A stretch of DNA of 64,000 bases from Orientallactaga sibirica (GCA_036365145.1 JAEOAD010000018.1:9256001-9320000), one strand, 5' to 3'; positions 44,177 through 56,061 are shown, counted from the first letter of the stretch. The notes: generated from the letters alone by a model not told the origin. Numbers and translations: made by a program.

Positions 44177-44640
44177 TGGAGCTGTCTTGATAGAATAGTC
44201 AAATGACCTTTTAAAGAAACAGCTATTGTGCCATGTAGGTAACAGTTGCCTAGAGGGCTGGAGTAGGATTCTCTACAAGGTTGTAAAGGCTCTGAATTGG
44301 CATCCAATATAGGGACTGTTGCTCCTGATGCCAGGATTCATAGGTCCAGGAATCAAGGTGCGGGGATGAGATCGGTAGCTCTTGCCATCACACCAAATGA
44401 CTCACTAGCCAAATTTTTGCTTCATTTTCATGTAACCTTATGCTATGTTGGCCTAAAGTTCTTGGTTCCAAGGGAGGAGTGTTTCTGTCAGAAGATGTGA
44501 AAATATTTCCATTGAACTGGAAACCAAGTGTTCCTTCTGGCCTTTTTGTGTTCTTGATGCCCTTCAATCAACAGCTTAGGAAAGTAGTTCCAGTGTGTGT
44601 TGCTTTAAATGAGATGTGTCTCTGCCCACACACAGTATAA

Positions 44641-45350
44641 TGAAGTATTTTGAATGTTTGGTCTCCAGCTAGTGGCAGCTTAGGAGGTGGATGCTTATTG
44701 GAAGAGATGTCTCACTGGGGGCAGATCTTGAGGTTATTATTAATCCAGCTCCAAGCCCAGTTTTTAGACTACTTCCAGTCAGCTTTGTGACTGCTTTCTG
44801 CTCATACTATGCATTTCCTACATTATGTGTTTTATGTGCTGGAAGTATTTAACTTGTGTTTTGATTTTGCATGTTCAATGTTAAGAGACTGTCTTTAATC
44901 TCAGATGAGACTTTGGACTTTTGAGCAGTGTTGGGAATGGTAAAGACTTATGAGTACTTTTAAAGTTGGAATGAGTGCATTTTGCATCATGAAATGGTTG
45001 TGAATCTATAGGATCCAGGAGTTGAATGTAGTACATTGAATGTGATATCTCCTACAGCTTCAGGAATTTTGAATATTTGGTCCCCATCTAATAATGATTT
45101 GAGATGTAGAGCCTTTCTGGAAGTGTTGTGTCACTGGAGGTGACCTTGAGGATTTTAAGTCCAGCTGCAAATCCAAAACTCAAACGACTTCCACTCAGAT
45201 ATATGATAGTTGCCTGCTCTTGCTATGCTTTCCATACCATAAGGAAACTTCTCCTCAAAACTATAAACTGAAAACAAAATCATTATATAAGCTGCCTCTG
45301 GTCAGGTGTTTTGTCCCAAGACCTACATGCTCACTACAACACGTTACTCA
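44641..45350 (+). mobile_element. MaLR/ERVL-type LTR, interior piece, LTR
   Basis: First LTR-like part TGAAGTATTTTGAATGTTTG (44641 to about 44824), a short interior with GACTTTGGACTTTTGAG and GAGTGCATTTTGCATCATG (44825-45030), then a second LTR-like part to about 45350 ending near CTACAACACGTTACTC. It may be a deleted MaLR or the 3' end of the ERVL. I favour a separate deleted MaLR because the interior words match 7935-7990. Confidence 0.55.
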
Positions 45351-46090
45351 TAGGGGTGGTTGGTCCATACTACCAGGGGAAAATTGTATTATTCCTACAT
45401 AATGGGAAAATATATCTGAAGTGCAGATCTTTTAGGGAATAGTATAATTGCCTAATGGTGTGATCAATGTCAATGGGAAATTATAAAAACTGAACTAAGG
45501 CAGAGTGATAAATGTCCCAGGTCATTCAGGAATGTTATTGGTCATCCCCCAGGTAAAGAACTGAGACTGCTGAGGTGCTTGCTGCAGGTGGGGAACATAC
45601 TGAATGGGTAGTAGAAGGAAGTAGTAATAAATACCAGCTAAGGTCACATGAGTAGTTGTAGAAATGGAGGTTATAATTGTCATGAGTGTTTCTGTTCTAT
45701 TCTGTTAAGAGTGTTTGTGCATATGTACACAAGTATTAAGATGCCTTTGTTTTTCTTTTCCAATTTTCTATGTAATTAACATCAATTGTGATAATAGTAG
45801 TTTAGTGTTGTTAAATTTATATTGGATATTATGACTAGAAATTTGAAGGAAAATATATTTTACATGCTATTCACTATTCTAATGCATAGAAAAGAATATA
45901 GTCCCTCCATCTACATTTCAGAAACTTGAGCCTGAAGTTTTTTAAATCTAGTAGCCCAAGATTTATCTTATTGCTCATAATTCTAAAAGTACATGATATG
46001 ATTTTTCAGGCTTTTCAAGAACTATAGTGGTAGCATTATAAGATATAAAAGAGACCCTGGCTGAGATATTTTGAGAAACTTTGAGTCTTT
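45351..46090. other. Unassigned non-coding DNA
   Basis: Nothing recognised except the start of the long flanking repeat at 46091. Confidence 0.4.
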
Positions 46091-46220
46091 AAAAAGGACC
46101 ATAGTTTCTACTAGAAGGAATTATACTAAGCACACCCTGAACAGAGAAACCAACTTCTGCAGAGACCTAGAGTCATGAACAATATGGTGGTTTGTGGAAC
46201 AGTGAGAATGAATACTTCTT
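46091..46220 (+). repeat. Long direct repeat flanking a SINE, left copy
   Basis: About 130 bp, from AAAAAGGACCATAG to GAATACTTCTT. It is repeated at 46412-46539 immediately beyond the SINE with roughly 95% identity by eye. It is not a repeat family that I see elsewhere in the window. Confidence 0.92.
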
Positions 46221-46340
46221 GGGCTGGAGGGATGGCTTAGTGGTTAAGGCATTTGCCTGCAAAGACAAAGGACCCAGGTTTGATTCCCCAGGACCCTGAT
46301 GCACAAGGGACAAAGGAGTGGCTGGAGGCAATGGCATGCC

Positions 46341-46384
<44 letters not shown>

Positions 46385-46411
46385 GTCAAATAAATAAATA
46401 TAAAATATTTT
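46221..46411 (+). mobile_element. tRNA-derived SINE between long direct repeats
   Basis: GGGCTGGAGGGATGGCTTAG head, good B-box (GGTTTGATTCCCC), (TC)n and (ATAA)n tail. The body lacks part of the GATGCACAAGGTGGCACATGC-TCTGG region. Its flanks are the 128-130 bp direct repeats, not a usual 8-16 bp duplication. Confidence 0.93.
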
Positions 46412-46539
46412 TAAAAGACCATAGTTTCTACTAGAAGAAATAATACTAAGCACACGCTGAACAGAGAAACCAACTTCTGCAGAGACCTAGAGTCATGAAC
46501 AATAGGGGGCTTGTGGAACAGTGAGAATGAATACTTCTT
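46412..46539 (+). repeat. Long direct repeat flanking a SINE, right copy
   Basis: Second copy of 46091-46220, ending at the same base of the sequence (GAATACTTCTT), after which unrelated sequence follows. Differences are a few substitutions and single-base gaps spread along it. Confidence 0.92.
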
Positions 46540-46684
46540 GTTGGTAGTTGATAATAAGAGATTCTGGGAATACATGAGGAGGAGGACCACTTTATTGCAG
46601 TCAATTTTCATATACACATGAGGCAGAAGCTAGAGTAAGAGAAAGCATGATCTCCTGCATGTCCCTCAAAGAATAAATTATGGT

Positions 46685-46842
46685 AGCTGGGCGTGGTGGC
46701 ACACACCTTTAATCCCAGCATTTGGGAAGCAGAGGTAGGAGGATCACTGTGAGTTTGGGGCCACTGGCCACCTTGAGACTACATAGTTAATTCCAGGTCA
46801 GCCTCTGTCCAAAAATAAATAAATAAATAAAATATTTTTAAA
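46685..46842 (+). mobile_element. B1 SINE
   Basis: AGCTGGGCGTGGTGGCACAC head. The centre has a small duplication (GGCCACTGGCCACC). The 3' part after GTCAGCCT is shortened and has an (AAAT)n tail. Confidence 0.9.
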
Positions 46843-46919
46843 GGAACCAAAGAATGTAAAATCAGTGATAAACACTTCAAAATGAAATATGGATTAGTTA
46901 AAATAATACTAGACAGTCT

Positions 46920-47100
46920 TGGGTGTTGTTTCTCAGGCAGTATACACATCTTGAGCACACCAAGTAGGCTAGATTGGCTGGCCAGCAAGCCCCAGCACTG
47001 GAATTATAAGTGTGTACCACCAGTGTGTGGATTGAACTCCGATTCTCATGCCTTCCTGGCAAGCACTTTACTTAATGCCATGTCTTCCCAGTCTCTAAAC
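46920..47100 (-). mobile_element. Old rodent SINE remnant (B4-like)
   Basis: CACTGGAATTATAAGTGTGTACCACC followed by TGGATTGAACTCCGATTCTCATGCCTTCCTGG-CAAGCACTTTAC resembles the joined B1-like and ID-like halves of reversed B4 elements. Family tentative. Confidence 0.45.
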
Positions 47101-47114
47101 ATTCTTTAATTCTC

Positions 47115-47286
47115 TGTTGAGGGAGCTTGTGGAACAGGTCAGACTCTCCTGCTGCTGAATGTCACTGCCAAGGCAGACATGATGTCCAGCCTCCAGACTT
47201 CTCCTGTTGGATTTTAGTTGACTTTTCTCCTATCAGCTGCTTTTGGTTGGGTGCTTTGTCCCAGCCACGAGAAGGTAACTACAACA
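47115..47286 (+). mobile_element. LTR fragment, family of 55366-55708
   Basis: Shares GATGTCCAGCCT, CTTCTCCTGTTGGA-like, CAGCTGCTTTTGGTTGGGT and the GTAACTACAACA end with 55366-55708. It lacks its 5' half. Confidence 0.65.
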
Positions 47287-49460
47287 AAGACGAAGGGCAG
47301 TAAGTCGCGTGGATTATGCCAAATCTGTTACGATTTACCTCACTTCTCCCAGTCTCCACCTCCCTTTGCTCACTCCTGTTCATCCTTATACAAATTCTAC
47401 TGCTCCCTCAAGCTCAACCCATTGAAACAAAGTTAAAGGTGTTTGGTTTTATTATGGTTTGTATCACAAGTTGCACAATTACAAAACACGAAGCAAATAG
47501 ACACTAAAAAAGATGATTTAAATCAGTAAATGGGTAACATTGAGCCCCTAAGTTTATATTAATGTGTGCAGAGTAATATAATATACTATTCTGGGTTGTT
47601 TATGATTATGCTACTATTGATAACAATTCAGTCACTAATAGTCTTTTATAATTTCATGACATTTGAAAACTTTACCTATTATTTCCACAAATATTTAAAA
47701 TTTATTTTAAACATTCCTAACAGGTCTTTGAGATTAATATCATGGATAAAATGCTCTATTTTTATAAATAAAGAAAACTGAAACTCAATAAGAGATTTTA
47801 TTTCCCAAACCTAGGGCTTATTTTCTACTATATCATTTATTTTTTAAATCCTAATTTATGATATGTTATTCATATTTTAGCTTCAAATTTTGCATATCAG
47901 TTTATCACTGGAATCATGTCTCCTCTTCAGTGTTGGGAGAAGAGGGCTGATCTTGAATTTTGAACATTTGTGTAATGAAACCTGTACAAATAAGAAAACC
48001 TTTACCTCTCAAGATCATACATACTTTCATTGAAGAAACATTTAATAACTGTCTATAAGGTGCCAGGAATGTGACAATGAGATTACTGAGTTGACCCAGA
48101 CAAAGCAGCTCTTCCTCTTTAAGAGCTCAATGGGAGAAGACAAGGAAACTGTCAACTAATATTATAGAAGTAAACACAGAGGGTGTATCAGAAAAGACAC
48201 ACAGGGACAATGGTTTAAAAGAGATTGGTATAAAACGACACTGAATGTCTTCTTAAATTTTTCATGCTTTGACCTCTACTTGCCTTTCCCTAGCACCAAC
48301 TCTGGTGACACAAATGCTAGTTCTTCTTTATTAACAAAATGAATATAAATTATATAAGTCATATAAATGTAGTAGTATTGAAAAAGTTAGCAAGAAGAAC
48401 AGAAGGTTAGAATGCACAATTCAGCAGCATGTTTGCAGATAAACGTAACACTGTTCACAGCTTCCTGCTCTTCTCACCCACTCATTGACTTTCTTTTTTC
48501 CCATTCACCTGAGTAGAGTTCCTTTCTTAAGGCTGACTGACATGTTCATACTCAGATATCCACTGTTTATTGTTTTTTTATTCTTTTCCTTTGACTAGGA
48601 CAATTAACAAGGGAATATTAATTTGCCCTGAGTTCACTCAATTCTAATCAGATTCCCCCTTTTTCCCTAATAGGTAAAAGCCACTGGTCTATAGATGTCA
48701 AGCCCCTAATATTTAGCCCTGTCTCTGTAAATCAGTTAGCATGAGGAGCTTAAATGATCAGAGGACATTTCTTGACTTTTAAGTCTATATAATCTTGACT
48801 ATGATCACTAAAGATGCATTCCTGTTTCAAGAGATGCAGTTGCTGAGTTAAAATTTCAAGTGAATTATGGAGTATCTCTTCTACTTCTATTAGTTGGTAC
48901 TCTGACCCATGTATTCTGGCTTTGGAAAAGATGACATTATGTGATGAGTGGTGGTTTAAAGCACATGTTATATCATGTATCATAACATTCTTATTTGAGG
49001 ATTCCTTATTCTAGATAATGCAAGCAATAAGATTTAAATGGTAACCTTGACTTCAGGGAAGGAGACTCTGCATGAGCTGTATAATCCAATTAGGTCAAAT
49101 GCTTAAAATGCTTATGGATGAAGAATTAAGTTGACAAGACTAGCAAATTGCATGAACAAAAGGCTCATTTTACTTACTATGTCAAATAATGAGTTCCTTA
49201 GCTGGAAAAGAGATGTTATATGGGATGTTGCTATGGGACCTTAAGAAGTAATTAGATATAATGAAGTCATGAACATGAGGCCTTTGTGATGGGATCTGTG
49301 CTCTCATAAGAGATATGAGAGAATTTGCTTCCCTTGCCATGTGAAAATATTAAAATACTGCCATGTGTGAACTGGAAAGCAGGCCCTCACTGATGGCAGT
49401 CTACTGATAGCTGACACTTTGGTCATGGACTTCTTATCCTCTAAAACTGTAAGATGAATT
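47287..49460. other. Unassigned DNA, 2.2 kb
   Basis: Mostly AT-rich with no repeat recognised. On the minus strand an open frame of 77 codons (48983-48750) reads like an amphipathic, Leu/Glu-rich peptide, but I know no homologue and see no splice context, so it is not called as a gene. Confidence 0.4.
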
Positions 49461-49600
49461 GTGCCTGGTAGCACACGTCTAATCCTAGCATTTGGGAGAG
49501 AAGGGCAGTAGAATCAGAGGTTCAAGACCACTTTCAACTAAATAATGAATTCAAGACCAGCCAGGGTTACATGAGACACTATCACAAAACTAAATAAAAC
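49461..49600 (+). mobile_element. Old B1 SINE
   Basis: GTGCCTGGTAGCACACGTCTAATCC head, AAGACCA and CAGCCAGGGTTACATGAGAC blocks; strongly diverged. Confidence 0.7.
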
Positions 49601-50414
49601 TAGAAGGCATTGGCATTTGTTGTGGCCTCTACTTGATTGGCTGGCTCTCTCAGGAAAAGGTGTTATATCCAATGTTGAATATTAGTATCTACTGTTGTCA
49701 AGATTAATGATAGGTACTGCTGTCCTTGGATGACCTTGGTGATGATAAATTTATGTTTTTGTGCTCATGGGTAGACTTCTTCTGTGCAACCAGAGCTACA
49801 TTATACACTGACCTGCAGAGCAAGCACCAGTGAGTGTGAGCCAACATCCACAGTATAAATTATCTTGTCTTGGTGAACATTTCTGTAGTATTGATGTCCT
49901 CTGTGGGCATTTCTATAATTCATAGAAATAACACAAAGGTTTGTCGGAGAGAAACTTATAATTTATAGTTTTTTATAATTTTGCTGAGAGTTTCTATTAA
50001 TTGTTCATTTCATATATGTTTGCATTACATTCTTCTTATTCTCCTTATAACCTTTGTCATTCTGCCCTTGACTGGAGACCTGTGACACAAGATTCAGATA
50101 CATATGACCTCAAAGCACCCTGTGATGATATTGTGTATTCATCTTGTGACATAAGCCTCCTTAATTCTGCTGAATTCAGAGGGATGGCTTTGGGCCATAT
50201 AACTTGGGAATGCAGAGCAATTAAAATTCAGGGAGTGTAGCTTTTTCAAATAGAAGTCAATGGAGAGTGACAAAGGCTAACATCAACCAAAACACTGGAG
50301 GATCCTTGGTTTTTATCCAGTTTAAAATCTGAAATTGGTACAGAGAACCTAAGACCACCAATTGATTGGTAAGACCTAAGACCATAATAAGCATGTTATA
50401 AATATCATTTTTAT
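49601..50414. other. Unassigned non-coding DNA
   Basis: No named repeat, no supportable frame. Confidence 0.4.
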
Positions 50415-50645
50415 TGCATTTTATTTTTATTTATTGATTTGAGAGCAAGAAGGAGGGAGAAAGAGAGAGAGAAAGAGAGAGATAGAGAGAGAATGGGCAT
50501 GCCAGGGCCTCTATCCATTGCAAATGAACACTCCAGACTCATATACCACCATGTGCATCTGGCTTATGTGGGTGCTGGAGAACTGAACCTAGGTCCATAG
50601 ACTTCACAGGCAAGTGTCTTCACCACTGAACCATACCTTCAGCTC
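50415..50645 (-). mobile_element. tRNA-derived SINE
   Basis: Reversed: (TTTA)n tail, GA tract, body CCACCATGTGCATCTGGC, head complement ACCATACCTTCAGCTC. Confidence 0.9.
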
Positions 50646-51109
50646 TATACATATCCTTTTGAAAATTTCATAAACATTTTTAAAAGTCAGAAAATCTTTT
50701 GGGGAGAATATCCAGATTTTTGAGACTTGTGTCCAGAGTGTGCATACTTGTGCTCTCTTACAATGCCTAGGAGTTTTCTGGGGCTTCTCTGGATTGAACC
50801 ATAACTTATGGAAACCAGGCAAAACTGAGCTTAGGACCAAACACATTTACTGCCATGTCTAGTGGATCTGATGAATGGAACCTAGCTTGTGATGATATAC
50901 CTACTTCCCGAGTTATATTTGTTATATCTTCTATTGATGTCCTTTCAAACTACAATTGTCTGGATACAGTTGAATCTGTGAATAAGTTTGAATTTTTAGT
51001 TATCTCGTCATGGTCCTTAGTTTTACTTAATATAAACATACATATGAGTCATGGTCCAAGCAGGAGAGAGAAAACACACAATTGTAATAGAATTGTTCAT
51101 TGATTATCC
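50646..51109. other. Unassigned non-coding DNA
   Basis: Nothing recognised. Part of it may be diverged L1 sequence leading into the next element. Confidence 0.35.
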
Positions 51110-51279
51110 CCCCCTCCATCTCTCCCTTTCCTCTATCCAGCATCTAGTCATCATCAATATTTTATAAACTTCATCACAATCAGTTTTATAGCCCAAATGT
51201 GCATGAGTTAATGTGGTACTTAGCTTATTTCACTTAACAAATTATCTCTAGTTCCATCTATGTCAAAAAATGACAAGAT

Positions 51280-51452
51280 ATATACTGTGAGATTGCTAAG
51301 TGATTCAAGACACTTTCTTGCAGCCCTGGGTTCAATTCCCTCAGTACCCATGTAAAGCCAGATAGACAAAATTGGTGCATATAACTCAAGTTCATTTGTA
51401 GTAGATGGCCACCTAATTTCTCACTTTCTGTTTCACTATTAAACAAAACAAA
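51280..51452 (+). mobile_element. tRNA-derived SINE, old, in L1
   Basis: TSD aaaaaatgacaagat at 51265-51279 and 51453-51467. The head is nearly unrecognisable, but GGGTTCAATTCCC and CCAGATAGACAA are clear. Confidence 0.88.
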
Positions 51453-51532
51453 AAAAAATGACAAGATTTCATCACTGTATAATTATGCCATATTGCCTTT
51501 ATCTATACATCAGTTTAGAAATACTTTAGTTG

Positions 51533-52606
51533 GCACATCCAGAAGCTGTAGACTGGTACTAGAAAATTTTCAGTGCCTGGGATGGGATACCTTCCAGTGA
51601 GTTGTTGACCAAGGAGGTCCCGGTAGCCTCCAAAACATTAAAGGCTATTGCCAAAGCCCTTGGTTGCCCTTGAGAAACAGATGGTAAGACCCTATTGCTG
51701 AAGACATCTCTTGCCTGAGAGGCAAGGTCACTGAGAAAGCAAGCTGTGCTGAGCAGAAAACCTTCTCCCTGTAGACCAGCCAACTGAAAGCTAGAGAAAA
51801 GCTGTAGTGCATGCAGCCCTATGGCAGACAGAAGTCATCAACAGTGAAAACAGTGGACACTGAAAATTCAAGTTTGGCCATACAGGCCCAATGACTGAAC
51901 GGGTGCAATAGTGGCATGTCTACTCTTGGGGTAACCAACTGCTCCATGATTGGACTGAAGGCCCTCTCTATGGGAGGGAATACATACCTGGTACTGAAAA
52001 ACCTAAGCAAAAGTCTATGGCAGGGGAGGTCATGAGCCTTAGGGGTATAAAGCCTGCGCTTGTCTGGTTAAATGTATATATTATTCCCACCAAGCTACCC
52101 TCAAAGCACTATGCTTAATGTTCATATTCACATGTTAATGCTACTCTCACTTCTGGTTAGAGAAGCTTCTCTTTTCAGATGGTGATGACCACTGGGATGA
52201 CCCAAAAGGCAACATAGTGCTGAGAAGAAGGGATGGAAGAGTGCCCAGATCTGAAACACCTCTGTCACACCCTCCAAGGCTCAGGGACCATTGCGGAAGA
52301 GGGGGTGGATAGAATGTAAGAGCCAAAGGAAGGATACGACTCCTTACAATGCAACTGCCCATACAGAAATTGGCCTCGATAACCATGACCTTGCAGTGCC
52401 TAGCAATACCTTTGCAAGACCCTCAAAATAGAAGAAAAAGATGATGACATAAAATTAAAAGAGAGACTAATGGAGAGAGGGAGGGGATACGATCGAGATT
52501 GGAGTTCTAAAGGGGAATGGGGGGAGGGGAGGGAAATACCATATGTTTTTGTAAGTATAGAAGTTGTTAATAAAATATTTTCATTAAAAAATAAATAAAT
52601 AAAAAA
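51533..52606 (+). mobile_element. 5'-truncated L1, 3' UTR type A, nested
   Basis: TSD gaaatactttagttg (51518-51532) and gaaatacttcagttg (52607-52621). Contains the type A body and the GTATAGAAGTTGTTAATAAAA end. It lies in the opposite orientation to the host L1. Confidence 0.93.
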
Positions 52607-53168
52607 GAAATACTTCAGTTGTTTCCATTTCTTGAATCTTATGACTAATAATTCAATAAATAGGTTGAAAGTGTTACTTTGACATAATAACATTTTATTT
52701 TTATATGTACCCAGTATTGGTATTTCTGAATCTTATGGTAAATCTATCTTTTAATGCTTTAAAAAAAAATCCTTACTATACAGCTCTGTATTTTTTTAAA
52801 TGGCTGTATTAATCCATATTCCACAAACATTCATAGTCTTTCATCTTCACAGCCTTTACACCACTTATTCTTAGTCTTTTAATAATAGTATTCTTAATAA
52901 AGTAAATTGATATCTCACTGTGGTTTTGGCTTGAATTTCTCTGATAATTAATTATGATTACTATTTTACCAAACCTCTCTGCTATTTCTACATCATCTTT
53001 TGAGAAAACTCTGTTGATGTCTGGTACCTAATTTTAAAATTTGACTTGTTAACTTATTTGGAGTTCCTTGTACATTTCAGATATTAACTCCTTGTCAGAA
53101 GCATATTGTGTACATATTTTATTACATTATATATGTTTTATTTTCTTGCTGTTGATTTTTACCTTTGT

Positions 53169-53222
53169 TAAGCAGAAACTATTTTACATTTTATGCTAAG
53201 CAGAAACTATTTTACATTTTAT
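53169..53222 (+). repeat. 28-bp tandem duplication
   Basis: The block taagcagaaactattttaca plus ttttatgc is present twice in a row inside the old L1, the second copy lacking its last two bases. The copies are identical, so the duplication is recent relative to the host. Confidence 0.95.
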
Positions 53223-53397
53223 ATAATACTATTATCTGTTTTGCTTTTATTTTCATGGTTTTGGTGGCTTAGTCTAAAAGTTTCTTATCTATTCCACTGT
53301 CATGAATCCTTTTTCTCATGCTTTCTTCCATTAGTTTCAGGTTTTTATATTAAAGTCTTAATACATTCTTAGTTGAGTTTTAAACTTTAGAAAAATT

Positions 53398-53411
53398 TTA
53401 TTTATTCATTT

Positions 53412-53443
<32 letters not shown>

Positions 53444-53626
53444 AAGACAGAGAGGCAGGCAGATAGAAAAAGAATGGGCACAGAAGGGCCTTCAGCTACC
53501 ACAAATGAACCCCAGATGCATACACCACCTTTTACATCTGGCTTATGTAGGTACTGGGGAATCAAAACTGCATCCTTAAGCTTCTCAGTCAAGTGCCTTA
53601 ACCACTAAGTTATCTATTCAGCCCTT
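53398..53626 (-). mobile_element. tRNA-derived SINE
   Basis: Reversed, (TTTA)n tail, (GA)n tract with GACAGAGAGGCAGGCAGA, body, head complement TATCTATTCAGCCC. Confidence 0.9.
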
Positions 53627-53770
53627 AGCAGTGTTGATTTCATTTATGTGAATCAAGGACCCATACCAGTTAATTCCAGGTCAGCCTGGACCAGAATTGA
53701 AAGATTGTGCTTTCTCCAATGTCTGGTTTGTGCATCTTTGTTAAAAATCACTGTTTTTCCCAAAGTAATA

Positions 53771-54396
53771 GGGAATTTTTATTTGCAATTGCATAATAAG
53801 AAGACTATAGCCACAGGCAACTTAACAATGTTGTATATGTTTAACAAGCTAGAAGCAAGGATCTGTTTCCATCATAAAAACATGATAAAAGTTTGAGAAA
53901 GTAGATATGTTTAACTTGATTTAAACATTATAAAATATCTACCTCTACCAAAATATCATGTAGGTATAAATTTTGTTTATATGCATCAGCTAAAATAAAT
54001 TTAAACTGATAATTAAAAGTGTTGAATGTTATATTTTTATCAAGTGGCTTATAAAGAAATTTAAAAATCAGATTAAGCAATGAAAGAAGATAGGAATAGT
54101 TTCTATAGTTATGAATGATCAGCATAGAGATTAGGCAACAAAAATATTGATAGGCAAGACACAAAGATTCATTTTATAAACCATATATAACAGGAAACTA
54201 TAATTTTATGTCTAATGGATCAGCACAATTAAAATAGAATCATAATATAAGTTGTTGGAGGAGATATGGATTCACAATATCCCTCATTTATTCTTAGTGG
54301 ATAAGTAAGATGGTAGAATCATTTGGAAAATATCTTTACATTATTTTTTTAAGGTTAAATAATGACTGACATAATTTTTGCTTGAGAAAAAGCACA
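53771..54396. other. Unassigned AT-rich DNA
   Basis: No repeat or gene recognised. Confidence 0.4.
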
Positions 54397-54414
54397 TATA
54401 AAATTATATATGAA

Positions 54415-54626
54415 GGGCTGGAGGGATTGTTTAGTGGTCAAGGTGTTTGCCTGCAAAGCCAAAGGACCCAGGTTTGATTCCTCAGGACCAACCTTAGCCA
54501 GATGCACAAGGGGGCGCACACATCTGGAATTCATTTGCAGTGGCTAGAGGCTTTGGTACACCCATTATCTCTCTCTCTCCCTCCCTCCCTCTCTTTCTCT
54601 CTCTTCAAATAAATTAATTAAAAATA
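54415..54626 (+). mobile_element. tRNA-derived SINE
   Basis: TSD ataaaattatata at 54398-54410 and 54627-54639. Well preserved, with CCAGATGCACAAGGGGGCGC including a CpG. Confidence 0.94.
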
Positions 54627-54639
54627 ATAAAATTATATA

Positions 54640-55360
54640 ATAAACATTCATGTATTGAAAAAGATATGCAAAAATGTTTATACCTGTCCTTTAAGGATTA
54701 TTACTATCACAAGAAATTTTATGTGGATAATTACTTATAGACTATTACATATGGGTCAAAGCTATAACCACAATATAGACATTTTGCAATATTAAACAAA
54801 AAAGATGCATGAATATACCCTAAATTAAAGTTCACAGTGTTATGTAGAATGTTACATGCAGAGTGATATTCAGAAGGATAATAAGTGCTAATAATATTTT
54901 TCATTTCTTCAATTGTGATCTCAATTGAATCTCAAAATAAACATGGAAGGTTGTCCTGGCCTGTGACATTCAGTTAGGCTAAGGAATGTTTCCCATGCCT
55001 CTTATGATACAATTCAAACCAGTTCCATGGAACTCCAACACATTTCTTGCATTTTCTTCTATGTCTTCCTGATATGTTAAATTTGATAACCTTCCACAGT
55101 GACTGGGAACAAGAAAGACTACTATTACATTCTTGTGTCTGTATTCAGAGATAAGATCTATTTTTTTTTCCATTTGGACTTCATTATTGAATGTACTAGA
55201 GTTGCACTAAACAGACTTATGATATGGCTATGATATTTCATGGAGGAGGAGTGTATTAAACCTTGGTAACCCAAGTGATGTGAGGCTATTTATTTTCCAT
55301 TTATAGCAGTTTGAACAGAAACTTTCATTTTGCATAAATTTCCAGTGCTTTTAGCTGTTA
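54640..55360. other. Unassigned AT-rich DNA
   Basis: No repeat or gene recognised. Confidence 0.4.
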
Positions 55361-55365
55361 GCCCT

Positions 55366-55708
55366 TGAAGTAGTTTGAACCAGATATTCCTTATAAAATC
55401 AAGTGTTTTGAATGCTTGGTTCCCAGCTAGTGACAATTTGGGAATTGAAGCCCTACTGAATGAGGTATGCTGTTGGGGGCAGGCTTTAGGGAGCCATAAC
55501 CAGCTCCTCCTTACTGGAGTTAGGTTTACTCTCCTGCTGTTGTTTTATTCTTGCTGTGGCAGTGTGATGTCCAGCCTTTCATCATGCCATGCTGTCCTGC
55601 CCTCATGGAGCTTTCTGTTGGGACTATAAGCCAAAATTCAAAATTTTTCTTCCTTCAGCTGCTTTTGGTGGGTTTCTTTATCCCAACAATGAGAAAGTAA
55701 CTACAACA
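55366..55708 (+). mobile_element. Solo LTR, ERVL/MaLR type
   Basis: 343 bp from TGAAGTAGTTTGAACC to ..TAACTACAACA, with GGTTCCCAGCTAGTGAC, TGTTGGGACTATAAGCC and CAGCTGCTTTTGGTGGG. The flanks gccct (55361-55365) and gccat (55709-55713) are a 5-bp TSD with one mismatch. Confidence 0.8.
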
Positions 55709-55713
55709 GCCAT

Positions 55714-56061
55714 ACTAATGGGGATACTTTCAAAAATTTTCCATATGATGAAGTTTTTCTCTGTATCTTGATGAGTTCTGGAAAACTTAACTAAATAATC
55801 AATTGTTCAAAACAAACTCTATATAAAAATGTTATAAAACACAAGTTGATGTGAAATGTTATATCCTGGATAAGGGAAGCATTTTCAGATTTAATATTTT
55901 TATTGTCTTTTGCACTGGGAGCACATATATTTTTCTGCACAGACCCTCATTCAGACATATAAGAGTTAACAAGTTCTCAGTCAACAGACTTCACTTTCAT
56001 CAATCAATAGAACTGAATACCAGGTATGTGTGGTCCCTTGAATAGCAAGATGAGCTCCTAC
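55714..56061. other. Unassigned DNA
   Basis: About 350 bp with no recognised feature. It ends in the TSD of the next insertion. Confidence 0.4.

Larger units (their letters stand above)
39845..44640 (+). pseudogene. Decayed ERVL interior (gag-pro-pol)
   Basis: Plus-strand class III (ERVL) retroviral interior. Order seen: gag-like sequence (about 39850-40700, best frame 40320-40538), protease (41663), reverse transcriptase/RNase H (about 42050-43600, including a Gln/Ala-rich connection segment after 42700) and integrase (43679-44176), then non-coding sequence with no envelope, as is normal for ERVL. Every domain carries stops and frame changes, so nothing is expressed as protein. Inserts at 40705-41054, 41751-41948 and 42502-42680 interrupt it. 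No 5' LTR is visible. Confidence 0.8.
51110..53770 (-). mobile_element. Old L1 ORF2 remnant, interrupted
   Basis: Reversed ORF2 words: TAGTTCCATCTATGTC, CATCTTTTGAGAAAACTCTG, TTGGAGTTCCTTGTACATTTC, TTAACTCCTTGTCAGA, CTTTCTCCAATGTCTGG. Interrupted by a SINE (51280-51452), a younger L1 (51533-52606) and a SINE (53398-53626). The outer limits are vague. Confidence 0.75.
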
